In this document: positions 45,819 through 57,819 of the stretch, piece after piece
How positions within the stretch are numbered: position 1 is the stretch's first letter
How the letters are laid out: each line of letters begins with the position of its first letter
Origin: Dillenia suffruticosa
Taxonomy: Eukaryota > Streptophyta > Magnoliopsida > Dilleniales > Dilleniaceae
DNA length: 64,000 nucleotides
Reading direction: 5' to 3'
Assembly: GCA_033439265.1 (NCBI GenBank)
Contig: JAVTVX010000020.1
Coordinates: forward strand, 18,184,001-18,248,000
Position numbers and translations under genes: made by a program
Notes under the pieces: generated by a model
Told to the model about the DNA's origin: nothing
Databases searched by the model: none
Seen by the model: the letters and a program-made list of their open reading frames with translations, nothing else

Positions 45819-48800
45819 ATGGATAGGAGATGGATGTATTCTAAATCAAGAGCAAGTGATGAATATATCAGGGGGGTTAATGTTTTTCTTGAATTTGCAT
45901 ATGAAAATATTCAATCGATTGATGGGAAGATATCATATCCTTGTGTTAAATGTTTCAATACATTAAGATTTCCTATATCCACAGTATTCAATCACTTAGT
46001 ACGTCATGGCTTTCAACATGGATATGAGAAGTGGATATATCATGGAGAGGGAGAGGGTAATAAAGAAGGTAATAAGGAGAGCATTGAAAATGGATCCAAC
46101 AACAACCTTGCTAATCTTTTTGAGCATGATATGTTTGGCATGTTACATGATACATTCACACATTTACCTCATGATTCTTCCTTCAAAAGTTCTCATCAAC
46201 CAAATTCTCATGCATCCGTGGACGAATCAATTTCAGATAAGTTTCAAGAATTACTTGAAGATGCCAAAAAACCCGTATATCCAAAATCGAAATACAGTCT
46301 GCTTACAACTATTGTACATTTATATCATTTAAAGTGTTTGTCTGGGTGGACCAACAAATCTTTTTCATTATTGTTAGAGTTTTTGAGAGAATTGTTGCCT
46401 GATGAAAATATATTGCCAAATAGTTGTCATGTAGTGAAGAAAACTATTTCAGTTTTAGGGTTGAGATATGAGAAAATACATGCTTGTTCTAACGATTGTA
46501 TGTTGTACTGGAAAGATAGATCCAAAGATGATGCATGTTATGTGTGTGGTGCTTCTAGGTGGAAACCAAATGGAGATGGAGATCAAGATATAAAAAAAAA
46601 AAAAAGCTGTCAAAATATTGAGATGGTTTCCTTTAATTCCTAGATTGCAAAGACTATTTACATGTAGTCAAATTGCTTGTTTGATGAGATAGCATCATGA
46701 TAAGAGAACAAAGGATGGACTTTTAAGACATCTACATGGAAGGAGTTTGATTTCCTATACCCTACATTCTCTTCTGATCCAAGAAATATTCGATTAGGGT
46801 TGGCAGCTGATGGTTTTAATCCATTTAAAACAATGAATGTTACACATAGTACTTGGCCAGTGCTCATCATACCATATAACCTACCACCTTGGTTGTGCAT
46901 GAAATCTACAAATTTCATACTCACATTACTTATTCCTGGTCCTAAAAGTCTCGGAGACAAGATAGATGTATATATGCAACCACTGGTAGAAGAATTGAAA
47001 GAATTATGGAATCAAGGAGTAGACACTTATGATTCTTCGGTTGGTGAAAGATTTAAAATGCATGCAGCACTGTTATGGACTATTAATGACTTTCCCGCAT
47101 ATGCTAATCTGTCTGGATGGAGCACTAAAGGTAGATTTGCATGTCCAGTATGCGCATATGATACATGTTCTCAATGGTTATGTCATGGCCGGAAGTATTG
47201 TTATATGGGACATCGAAGATGGTTGGATTCAACTCATCCATTCAGGTATGATAAATATTCTTTTGATGGGACAGAAGAACTTAGAGTTGCTCCTAAGCAA
47301 AGAACTGGAGCCGATGTATTGCGAGAATTAGATAGAATTGATTTAACAAGTCCCAATGATATGCATGGATGGAAAAAAAAGAGTATATTGTTTCATTTGT
47401 CTTATTGGGAAAATGTTTTACTCAGACATAATATTGATATGATGCACACTGAGAAAAATTATTTTGATATAATTGTTGGTACAATTCTTGGACAAAAGGG
47501 AAAATCTAAGGATAATTATAAGGCGAGACTTGATCTTGAAGAGATGGGGATAAGAAATGATCTACATGCACGAAGATCAAACTCTACAAATATATTTTTA
47601 CCCAAAGCATGTTACCAAATGACCTTCCAGGAAAAAGATGCATTTCTCAAGGTTTTGAAGAACTTAAAACTTCCGGATGAGTGCTCTACAAACATTTCTA
47701 AATGTGTTCAATTGAAGCAACGGAAGTTAATAGGTCTCAAAAGTTATGACTGTCATATTTTAATGCAAGAATTTATTCCTATAGCAATTCGTGGATCATT
47801 ACCCGACAATGTTAGCTCTCTTATCATTAAAATTTGTAATATTTTTAAATGTCTTTGCTCTAGGGTTCTTGACCCACGAGAACTAGAGCAATTAGAGGCA
47901 GCAGTTCCACAAATTATGTGTGACCTTGAAAAGATTTTTCCTCCTTCATTTTTTACTAGCATGATACACTTGATCGTGCACTTGACAACTGAAGCAAGGA
48001 TTGGTGGACCAGTGACATATAGGTGGATGTATCCAATTGAAAGGTTTGTTTTATTTTGATCAATAATTTAATAATTGATACTTCTTTTATTTAATAATAG
48101 TATTTGTATAATGTATGTATATGTATATAGGTACTTGCTTCAACTCAAATCCTATGTACGTAATAGAGCAAGGCCTGAAGGTTCTATTGCGGAAGGTTAC
48201 ATAGCAAATGAGTGCCTGTTATTTTGTTCGAGATATTTAGATGGGGTTGAAACAAGATTTAATCGTGTATTACGGAATGATGACAACCATATTATGTTTG
48301 AAGAAGATGAGTCAACTTCAACCACTATTGGAAGGCCTTTGGGAAGAAGAAATATTAAAAGACAAAAAGGAAAAAGAAAAAAAATATCCCGAATTCAGCT
48401 AGACGAGAAATCATTGCAGCAATGCCATAGATACATATTATTTAACAGTGACTCAATTGCCTCCTTTAGAGTGTAAGTATACATTGCAGTATATTTTTAA
48501 TTATTAAACTCTAATATTATATTATATAATTATATAATTATATATGTATTGTTTCTATTTGATATAGGGAACATATGCAATATGTTCGAAGAACAAATCG
48601 TGGAAAGAAATTAAACACTTTTCAAATTGATAAACTTCATAGTAAAGATTTCATTACCTGGTTTACTCATCGTGTAAGTATCAATATTTAATTTTTTTTA
48701 GTATTAATTTCTTCTAGTTAATCTTAGAATATTATTAATTTCTTCGTTTTCTTTTTCAGGTTACGAATCCAAAATATCCCGAAAAGATTACTGATGAAAT

Positions 48801-49434
48801 TAAATGGATTGCTCGTGGACCAAATCCATTGGTTAGAAATTACAATGGGTATGTAATCAATGGATATCGATTCCATATAAAAGATAGAGAGAAATGCCTT
48901 CAGACCCAGAATTCAGGTATTGTGGTTGCAGTGGATGATATTAGTTATGCAAGTGCCAAGGATAAAACACCCATTCAAGCTAAAGTTAATTATTATGGAA
49001 TATTACAGCAAATTATTGAAGTAAACTATAATGGAATGTATACATTTGTGTTATTTCGGTGTGATTGGGTTGACCTACAACGAGGATGCAAGAAGGATAG
49101 ATTTGGTTCAACACTTGTAAATTTTTCATATCTCAATCATACAGGTGTAGATTTGTTGGATGATCCTTATGTGTTGGCAGCTCAGGCAAAGAAGGTATTT
49201 TATGTAATGGATGAAAGAGACAAAGGATGGCTTGTTGTAAAGCATGTTAAACTTAGAGATGAATTTGACATGGGTGATGAAGTAAACTTGAATTCAGAAA
49301 GTAACACTTCAAACAATCAGCACGTGTGGGTTCGGAGTAATATTGATGAAGACGAAGGGAATGTATCAATAGACATGAATGATGATGATGATATTGATAG
49401 AGTAGGATGTGATGAATATTTGTATGAAATGTAA
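45819..49434 (+). pseudogene. CACTA TNP2-type transposase gene (broken)
   Basis: The N-terminal transposase-associated domain starts MDRRWMYSKSRASDEYIRG. The catalytic-region motifs follow: KSKYSLLTTIVHLYHLKC, LGLRYEKIHACSNDCMLYWK, LAADGFNPFKTMNVTHSTWP, LLWTINDFPAYANLSGWSTK, CPVCAYDTCS and MMHTEKNYFD (family form LMHIEKN). Downstream exons carry the DUF4218 region (RNRARPEGSIAEGYIANE) and the DUF4216 region (FRCDWVDLQRGCKKDRFG). Proposed exons are 45819-48043, 48131-48472, 48568-48673 and 48760-49434, with good GT-AG borders. Exon 1 is damaged by a frame change at the A run near 46592-46605, an amber at about 46690 (normally Trp) and another frame change near 46735. The enzyme would bind the CACTA ends and catalyse excision; this copy cannot. 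Confidence 0.9.
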
Positions 49435-50350
49435 TTTTAATAGATTATATATTTTGTTTTCTCCTATAATGAATGGTAATGGTAATATGTATTGTAGAGA
49501 AATGGTAATAAGTGATAACGAATGATATTAATCATGAAATGATATGAGTATAACAGATCGTAAGAAGCGGTCACAAGTGGTCACAAGTGGTAATAAGTGG
49601 TAATAAGTAATAATTGATATTTCTCAACAAGTGTGCATGATAACAAAGTGGTGTATTCAAATTATAAGAAGTGGTAAGAAGTAATATTGTGTGCATTGAC
49701 AAGTGGTATGTTATATAACCAAGTAATATTCCTTGTGTATGAAATGTATTTTTGTTAAATTATATCATCATTTGTTTTCTAATGGTAATGATAATATGTA
49801 GTGTAAAGAAATGGTAATAAATGATAACAAGTGATATTGATCATGTGAAGTGATATGAGTATAATAGACGGTAACAAGTGGTAATGAAGTGTGCATGGTA
49901 ACAAATAGTATATTCAAATTGTAAGAAGTGGTAATAAGTAATCTTCCTTGTGTGCATGATAATGATTGACAAGCGGTATATTATATAATGAGTGACAGTA
50001 ATTTTGTTAGATTATATAATTCCTCCATCTAATATACTTTAATGAATGGTAATGGTAATATATAGTGTACAGAAATGATAATAATATGTTGTAATGAATG
50101 GTAATGATAATATGTAGAAATGGTAATAAGTGATAACAAGGAGTATAATAGATGGTAACAAGTGGTAATAAGTAATAACTAATATTTCTCAACGTGCATG
50201 GTGCATGGTAACAAATGGTATATTCAAATTATAAGAAGTGGTAATAAGTAATAATCCTTCTGTGCAGATGATAACGAGTGATAAGTGGTATATTTAAGTG
50301 GTAACAAGTGATAACAAGTTTGAATAACAATACAAATATATTATTATTAC
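49435..50350 (+). repeat. GGTAATAAGT-rich spacer in the CACTA element
   Basis: About 900 bases dominated by GTGGTAATAAGTAATA, GGTAACAAGTGG and GGTATATTCAAATTATAAGA, with several longer duplicated stretches such as GTGCATGGTAACAAATGGTA. It looks like a repeatedly duplicated segment. Similar strings lie at 36000-36130, 37700-37850 and 53760-53960, and in reverse at 41640-41900. Confidence 0.75.
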
Positions 50351-50995
50351 AAAATAATTGGTTTTTATATAAATATTTAAGTGAAAATTATATTTAATCT
50401 TTGTTTAAATTTAGTTAAGCAATCAATGCAATTTGCAATTATAATTATTTAATTATATGTTATGTAGTAATTGGAAGTTATAATACATATGAATATAAGT
50501 TAACAAGTGAATGTGGAACTAAAAATAAAAATAAGAGTGTGTAGAGAAAAAGGAGAGGATAAATATCTTATTTTTTATTTTTCATTAATATAATAAAATA
50601 ATAACTACCAACATAATAAAATAATATTAAATATAATTTAAATAATATTAAATATGATGTAACATAATTAATTATATCATTACATTTCATTTCATAATTT
50701 CATCCTCAATTATAAAATCAAAAATTAAATAAGTATTGTGATTATGTGGTATAATAAGTATTATTGGTATAATTATCACTACAATAATATAATAATGATA
50801 TAATAACAAAAGATATAATATAATATATTAATATTAGAGTGATAATGTAGTAATAAAAGAATGTAATAATAAAAAAAATGTTGTTACAAATAAAAAAATA
50901 TTTGTGTGTGGATGTGTACTAATGATAATGATAAAATGGAGGTAAAGGAAAAGTGGGTAAAGAAAATGATAATATTTTCCAAATTGTATATATGC

Positions 50996-51082
<87 letters not shown>

Positions 51083-51270
51083 GAGTCATTGCACCACTCC
51101 TCTAAATTTCTAATTCTCAGCCAAAATCACATTTCTATAAAAAAAATTAAACTATGAATTAATTAATATTATTAATTTAAATAACGAAATAACTACAATG
51201 AAGTAAGAAATGTTGTGAAGTTTTAAAAAATGGTAAAATATTAAAAAATGGGGTAATAAATAAAAGTGTG
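50351..51270. other. AT-rich spacer with (TA)n(GT)n microsatellite
   Basis: Very AT-rich; a short (TA)n runs into (GT)n at 50998-51080. The short frame covering it is an artefact. Confidence 0.8.
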
Positions 51271-51276
51271 AAAAAA

Positions 51277-51300
51277 GCGGGAAAAAATTGCGCTATAAAT
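51277..51300 (+). promoter_or_regulatory. E2F-type site and TATA box of the TNP1-type gene
   Basis: GCGGGAAA at 51277-51284 is the reverse complement of the E2F consensus TTTCCCGC. TATAAAT follows at 51294-51300. A leader with three tandem 'CTCTCCAAATATATA' units runs to the ATG at 51663. A short 5' UTR intron (51586-51650, AAAAG|GTAATC to TTTAG) is possible. Confidence 0.55.
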
Positions 51301-51662
51301 TATTATTCAAAATATCAAAACTTTTCTTTCCCTCCAAAACCTCTCTAAATATATTATAAATCATTCGTCTCTTTCCCTCCAAAACTCTCCAAATATATAT
51401 TAGAAATCATTTTGCCCTCCAAAAACTCTCCAAATATATAACAGAAATCTTTCCATCGTAAAAACTCTCCTCTACTCAATACCTCTCCTCCTCTCAAAAC
51501 TTTCAAAACTTCTAACTCAACCAAAATTTTATTAGGTCCTTAATCACTCTGAATCACGTTATAATATATCTCCATTGCTGAAAAGGTAATCATTTTTTTT
51601 AATAAAAAGTTGGTTGTACTGTATTTAAAAAAAATTTTAAATTTTTTTAGATTGTGATAAAT

Positions 51663-53382
51663 ATGGGACGAACTAAACGACGGATGATTATTGTGGCTGA
51701 TTACGAAGAATCACAACCATCCCAAGAACAGGTTGAGTCTGAAGAACTCCAGTCATCATCCCAGGATGTTACCCCAGGTTTGGTTAAAAAATAAATACAT
51801 TTTCGTGAGGTGATTAATAATTATCTATTTCTAATTTTTTATTTTTAACAGTTGTCAAGAAATGTAGAGGGCCAACGCGCTGTCAAGATGTTTGGGACTT
51901 AGAAAAAGGAAAACGAATGATGGTTGAAATGAACGAATTAAATCAACCAATAGGAATTGATGGTATAATTTTTACCAGATTTCTGGGCTCTATAGTCAGA
52001 GTGCATTCCATTGCTCCAATAAACTATAAGACTTGGCGTGATATGCCAATAGAGTATAAAGAGGATATGTGGAAAATTGTACAGGTATTTAGTTTTATTA
52101 ATTGTTTAATGGTTAATAGTATAAATGAAAATTAATATACCTAATTTTATTTTATTTTTTGTAGTCAAAGATTTCTTTCAATCCACTTAGAGATGAGACT
52201 AAAAAATGGGTTATTGCAAATCTGTGTGACAAATGGAAAAGTTTTAAAAATTCTTTGAAATCAAAGTGGTTCGATGATTCACTTGGAATAGAAGAAAATA
52301 TCAAGAGAATGAGAGATGATAGGGTTGATCCAAATCAGTACAAGGAGCTTGTTACTTTCTGGTTGAGTGACAAAGGAAAGGTACAAATTAATAATTTCTT
52401 TTAGTACTCTGCTCACTTGTATTCTAATATTTCTTTTTTTGTGTTAGGAAATTAGTCAAAAAAATTCAGAATGTCGTGCAAAGTTGACAGATCCACATTG
52501 TTTAGGATCTAAATCATTTGCCAAACTCATACATGAAAAGGTATATTTCTAATTAATTTACTGCATAATATTTCAAATACTTCAAAGTAAATCTCTAAAC
52601 CACTTTTATCATCACAGACGACACAATCTGGGATCAAACCTTGTAGAGCTGATCTTTATATTACCAGTAGAACCAAATCAGATGGCAGTTTAGTTTCTAT
52701 GAAAGCAACAGAAGTTATGGTATGGATGACTATTTTTATATAATTCTATTTCATATGTTTATGGATATTAATGTTTCATTATTTCTTCTGATGATGACAA
52801 CAGGAAATGATGAAAAATGGAATGAAGTCTATTGAAAATGAAGAAGGGCAATTAGAAAATGGGAATTTATCTTGGAAAAATGATACTGTATCTAAAGTTA
52901 AAGGGCCTGATTCGAGGGGAAGAATCAGATGTGTGGAAAAAGTTACAACTCCATCACAACGCCTGCATTCAACCATACATAATGGAGATGTGACTATTAT
53001 GATAGAACGATTAATGGAACATAATCATAATCTTACTAATTTGGTAAGCAATGTTCTTATGCATGTTGTGATGCATGCCGAAAGTCCACAGCAAGATGGA
53101 TTGATAAATCTGGTTAATGAAGCAAGGCTTGTTGGTGTTCAAGTAAGCTTTCACCATAATTTTACTAATTTCATTTTTATCTTTAAATAATAATTCAAAT
53201 TATTTGTATTATTAGATTCCTTCAATACCATCAGATGCTGGGAGTACACAAAGAAGCGAACCATCATCATCACCACTTCACTCTATCCCAAGAGGTAATA
53301 TTTTCATTTATAACTATTTTTTATAATGTACCAATATTCATTTCATTATTTCACTGGTTACTGGTTTTTATGAATAGATTGA
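51663..53382 (+). CDS. CACTA TNP1/TNPA-type protein (Transposase_24 family), 8 exons, apparently intact
   Basis: Proposed coding exons are 51663-51777, 51852-52084, 52165-52380, 52448-52540, 52618-52719, 52804-53142, 53216-53294 and 53378-53382. All have GT-AG introns and agreeing phases, giving 393 residues with no stop. The N-terminus is basic (MGRTKRRM), then the diagnostic block RGPTRCQDVWDLEKGKRMMV, NELNQPIGIDG and FLGSIVRVHSIAPINYKTW of plant Ptta/En/Spm proteins. 'WVIANLCDKWKSFKNSLKSK' and a coiled, Ser-rich C-terminus follow. TNPA-like proteins bind subterminal repeats, bring the ends together and regulate the element. Unlike the TNP2 gene next to it, every exon is open, so it could still make protein. 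Confidence 0.8.
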
Positions 53383-54160
53383 AGGAATCTACTGTCTTAT
53401 AAATAGATTGTACTGGATGTTGGGAGTTCAATTTTCAAATTTTGTGATGGTAACATTTTTGGCAACTTCATCACATACTGCTGTTGCTGCTGGTGGATCT
53501 GCAAATTATGATGATGACATTTTTTGCGAGAGAAGAACATCTTATATCTTAGAACAGGACATGTGATCTTTTTTTTTTTATGTATCCATCACTTTCATTT
53601 TCATATATTTTATATTATTTTTGTGATCAGTGTTATTTTTGTGATAATCAAAATTAATCTTCCTACAAAAATATTTGTCTACGATGATGATGAATCAGTT
53701 ACAACCAAATAACTTTTCTAGCATTTTGGTCCTAAATAATATTTTTTCACACACCTGTAGTAATTGAGAGTAAGTTATAGTAAGATATAGTAAGATGAAT
53801 AGAAATAGTAATTTATAGTAATTTATAGTAAGTTATAGTAAGAAATGGTAACTAAGATATAGTAAGATGAATAGAAATAGTAATTTATAGTAATTTATAG
53901 TAAGTTATAGTAAGAAATGGTAACTGAGAATAAAGAAAATAGTAACATGTAGTAACCGAGGATACATATGATAACATATGATAATTGAATCTTAATTCCT
54001 TTTTTTTAATAAAATTAGTAATTGTTCTAACACTTTACGAAAAATTATTTAATTTTCTGTGTGAAACAAATAATAAAAACTTAATTAGTACGTATCCAAT
54101 CATAAAATAATAACATTACGAACATTTGTGATACTTACATAGATAAATAGTAATAAGAAT
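53383..54160. other. AT-rich CACTA spacer
   Basis: No gene seen. 53760-53960 contains a roughly 80-base tandem duplication of AGATATAGTAAGATGAATAG followed by AAATAGTAATTTATAGTAAT. Confidence 0.6.
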
Positions 54161-54179
54161 TCTTAATATATGGTGACCG

Positions 54180-54590
54180 ACGAATTTTTTTTAACCGATA
54201 CAAGAAATAACAATTCTTAACCTTTAAGGTAACCGACAATAAATATAGTAATATTTTCTAACACGTGATAACCGATAGGTAGTAACTTTTACCAATATTT
54301 TTTAAACCGATACAAAATAATAACAATTCTTAACACTTATGTGATCGAGGATAAATGTAGTATTATTTCCTAATATATATGATAATCGATAATAATAAGT
54401 AGTAACTTTTACTAACGTTTTTAAACCGATACAAAATAATAACAATTATTAACACTTATGTAACCGACGATAAATCTAATATTATTTCCTAACACAATGT
54501 AATAACCGACGATAATAGGTAGTAACATTTACCGACGTTTTTTTAACCGATACAAGTCAAGACAATTTTCCAACACTTTTTTAACTGTCC
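54180..54590 (+). repeat. CACTA right subterminal tandem repeats (about 112-121 bp period)
   Basis: AACCGATACAA occurs at about 54193, 54305, 54424 and 54545, each followed by AATAACAATTCTTAACACTT-like sequence and GTAACCGACGATAA. This is the subterminal array typical of CACTA right ends, the expected binding region for the TNP1-type protein. Confidence 0.85.
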
Positions 54591-54759
54591 GTATAGGTCT
54601 GGACATGCTCCAACGGTGACTAGAACCGTAGAGAGAGACCAATCCCGACTAGTGTATAGCCAACTGAAGATGCATCCGTTGGAGAAAATTCTCTCGACGG
54701 TTTTACTAGGTTTACCACACGGTTTTTGACCGTCTGCATAGAGCATTTATTTTGTAGTG
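54591..54759 (+). repeat. CACTA right terminus
   Basis: Ends ATTTATTTTGTAGTG, the inverted match of the left CACTACAAAAT terminus, with several ACGGTTTT/CCGT motifs just inside. It is followed by the CGA duplication at 54760-54762. Confidence 0.9.
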
Positions 54760-54762
54760 CGA

Positions 54763-54849
54763 CTAAGGATGCCTCCTTTGTCAACTAAGATTGGCAAAAA
54801 TGTAAATGAAAAACTTAATTTGGATTGTGTGATAAAATACAGATTCTAA
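54763..54849 (+). pseudogene. Exon-like open frame interrupted by the CACTA element (right part)
   Basis: Continues the frame of 35379-35518 across the CGA duplication and runs 28 codons ('LRMPPLSTKIGKNVNEKL...') to TAA at 54847-54849. Together the flanks give about 75 open codons. Product unknown. Confidence 0.3.
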
Positions 54850-54962
54850 TTTTATTATTGCATTTATTCTAAGATTATTGAGCTTTTTATAATTTATTGA
54901 ATTGTGTTTGGTGATTAAAAAAAAAATAATAAGTTTATTAGAAAAATTTTTATATTCTTTAG

Positions 54963-54996
<34 letters not shown>

Positions 54997-55255
54997 TTAT
55001 TCTTGGGTGCTATGGGCGCTATGGCAATATTTGGATCGTGGGCCAATATTTGAGAATATTATTATTATTATTTTAAAAAAAAGTGTCAAGGAGGAGATGA
55101 CACATGTTGTGAAGGGGGGTCGATATAAATAAAGTTCTCGGTTATAAATGATCACCCCTTAAGAAAGCTTACAATTGAAATTGTGTCTTTCGGTCATCAT
55201 AGATGGCTCTCGGTGATGTAATAAGCTCTCGGTAGAAAAAGTTGTGAAAGCTCTC
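54850..55255. other. AT-rich spacer with (TA)n
   Basis: A (TA)n tract at 54965-54994. Repeated CTCTCGGT strings at 55190-55250 precede the 5' end of the LINE fragment. No gene seen. Confidence 0.6.
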
Positions 55256-57596
55256 AGTGAAACCTATCAGCCTCCTAAATACCTCCTACAAGATCCTTGC
55301 GAAGGTGATTGTTGAAAGGCTAAGAGTGGTCCTCCAATCTATCATTGGTCCTCAACAAAGTAGCTTTCTTCCTAATGGAGACACTATGGACAACATCATC
55401 ATCACACAAGAAATCATCCATACCATTCGAAACTCCAAAAGCAAGAAACCTAAAATGGTGATGAAGATTGACATCCAAAAAGCATTCGACAACATCAGCT
55501 GGAGTTTCTTGGGACAGGTCTTACAAGACTTCAACTTCTCTCACAACCTAATCAAGCTCATTATGCATTCTGTAACCAGAAGTCTCTATCCTTTGGAATG
55601 GTGGAGTCCTTCCTCCCATCAAGTCTGGTCAAGGACTAAGGCAAGGGGATCCGCTCTCTCCCTATTTATTCATCCTGCCAATGGAGAGACTCTCTTATAT
55701 GATCAGAGACAGAGTTAGGAAAGGAGACTGGAAGCCCATCAAGCCAGCTAGAAGAAGCCCTGCCATCTCTCATCTCTTCTTTGCAGATGATCTTATGATC
55801 TTCGCTGAAGCTGACCACCACAACATGGAGAGTGTTCCCAACTGCCTGCAAGAATTCAGTGAGATAAGTAGGCTTTCTATAAATCGCTCAAAATCCAAGT
55901 TGTGGATCTTCCCTAAGGTCTCTTGGTCCCTAAAAAAATCCTTCGCAGACTTCAGCAATTTTAGAGTTACTGAAGATTTGGGAACTTATCTTGGAGTCCC
56001 CATTATTCACAAGAGAGTGGGAATGGACACTTACAAGTCTCTTGAAGATAAGGTCCTAGCTAAACTTGCCAACGGGAAAATGAATCTCCTGAACATAGCG
56101 GGCAGAGCCACTCTCATCAAGTTTGTCATCTCTTCAGTCCCAATCCACAATATGCAAACTTCATGGCTGCCTAAAGGTACCTGCAAGTTTCTAGATAAGT
56201 TTAGCAGAGGTTTCCTTTGGGGAGACCGCCCTGGTAGAAGAAAAATCCACTTAATTAACTTGGAGCAAGCCTGCAATTCAAAAATTGATGGAAGCCTAGG
56301 ATTGAGAACCAATAGAAAAAACAATATTACCCTACTCTCTAAACTAGCATGGAGAATTTCTCAAGAAGATAAGGCTCTCTGGAGTTAGGTCCTTCGCAGC
56401 AAATACTTACAGAAAGAAAACTTTCTTCACCATAACCTCAAGCCCTCCTGCTCCAATATTTGGAGAGGTATTGCCAGAAGCAAAACCTGTTTCTACAAGG
56501 CATCGAATGGAGAATAGGCGACGACCCAGATATAAACTTCTGGCATGATCTCTAGGTGGGAAAAGAAAAGTTAGCCCATTATGCTCTCATCCTGCAAGAC
56601 CAAATCCCCAAAGACACCAAGCTTAAATGCTATCTGCAGTATGGAAACAACTGGAACCTTGAAGAGCTCAGGAAAGTCCTTCACCATCAGAAAGTAAAAG
56701 AGATTAGAGCAACAATCCTCCCCACCTCTAACCTTCACAAAGACATTTTATATTGGAAAGAGACCGTTGATGGCACTTTCTTAGTCAATTCAGCTTATTA
56801 CCTTCTCCAAAATGTCAACTCTCATCAAAGAAGTCAGGATCCCTCATGGAAATGGATATGGAGAATCCCTTGCCCGGAAGGAATTAAATTCTTCATCTGG
56901 CTTGTTGGCAAAGGAAAAATTCTAACCAATATGGAGAGAACCAAAAGAAGAATATCTTCTGATCCTCTGTGCCCCATTTGCAAAAGTTCAGAGGAGTCAA
57001 CCCTCCATCTTCTGAGAGACTGTCACTGGAGTAGGGAAGTCTGGACCTTGATTGCTCCCATCAACTAGAGAACTCTCAAATTTAACTCCACCTCCACCTT
57101 GGATTGGTTGTTCCTCAATTATAATAAGCTGCACAATCAACCACCCTGGACAATGACTTTTCAGCAACCATCTGGTACATTTGGAAATCTCACTGTAATT
57201 TCATCTTTGATCGAACTCCTGATGCCCATCATACTGTTTTAATAGTTAGAAGACTTGTTGACAATATGGATGTTGCTTTGAAGACAACTCCACCATCCTC
57301 CCTAAGCAAATCAAGATGGTTTCATGGACCCCTCCTCCCACAAATATGTTTAAGCTTAACACCAATGACTCAGTCAACCCCAACTCTCAGAAAGTCAGTG
57401 AAGGAGGTATCATAAGAAATTCAGAAGGTAAATGGGTCATTGGTTTCACAGTCAATGTTGGCATCTCAGACAGTTTAATGGCAGAATTTTGGGGTCTCAG
57501 AGAAGGTCTTAAGCTTGCAGACAACGATAATATCAGGAGTCTGATCATTGAATCTGACTCTCTAACTCTAGTCACGCTCCTCAACAAAGGTGTTCA
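55256..57596 (+). pseudogene. 5'-truncated plant LINE (L1 type), RT to RNase H, interrupted by a CACTA element
   Basis: It starts inside reverse transcriptase ('KPISLLNTSYKILAKVIVER'). Then come MKIDIQKAFDNISW, a frameshift near 55600-55680, SGLRQGD-type sequence, the catalytic FFADDLMIFAEA (about 55780) and LSINRSKSKLW. 'TYLGVPIIHKRVG' and 'MQTSWLPKGTC' follow, then a TAG at about 56386, the zinc-binding 'WKWIWRIPCPEGIKFFIWL' with 'CPICKSSEESTLHLLRDCHW', and an RNase H end (GGIIRNSEGKWVIGF, LMAEFWGLREGLKLA, IIESDSLTLV). It is cut inside RNase H at 57596 by the CACTA terminus. ORF1 and the endonuclease are absent, as usual for 5'-truncated LINEs. Several stops and shifts make it non-functional. 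Confidence 0.9.
57594..57596 (+). repeat. Presumed CACTA-2 target-site duplication, left copy (TCA)
   Basis: The three bases before the CACTACAAAAT terminus. The partner would lie right of the window and cannot be checked. Confidence 0.4.
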
Positions 57597-57819
57597 CACT
57601 ACAAAATAAGGGCATTGAGGTGACGGTAACACTTATAGGCGGTGACATGAAGTGTCCGTTTTTTATAGCGTATAGCAACACTTGTGACGAAACCGTTAGG
57701 AAATATATATATTTTACGACGGTATAATATTATTCGTTAGGAAAAGTTTAGCAATCGTCAGTAAATGTTAGATAACCGTTTGTAAAAAACGATGTACCAG
57801 TTTGACTGTTATTGTTTGT

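Larger units (their letters stand above)
35519..54759 (+). mobile_element. Complete CACTA (En/Spm) DNA transposon, 19.2 kb
   Basis: The left end CACTACAAAATTAAATCC and the right end (reverse complement CACTACAAAATAAATGC) are inverted, share ACGGT motifs just inside, and are flanked by CGA. It holds four genes: Ulp1-type protease (minus, 37920-41242), an unrecognised intronless protein (42873-44492), TNP2-type transposase (45819-49434) and TNP1-type protein (51663-53382). Spacers are very AT-rich and full of GGTAATAAGT-like strings, with two GC-rich palindromic islands. The transposase gene is broken while two other genes look open, so it could move only with help from another copy. Confidence 0.9.

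Noticed and set aside
46658-46960. 100-codon minus-strand frame over the CACTA transposase
   Set aside because: Antisense to conserved TNP2 motifs.
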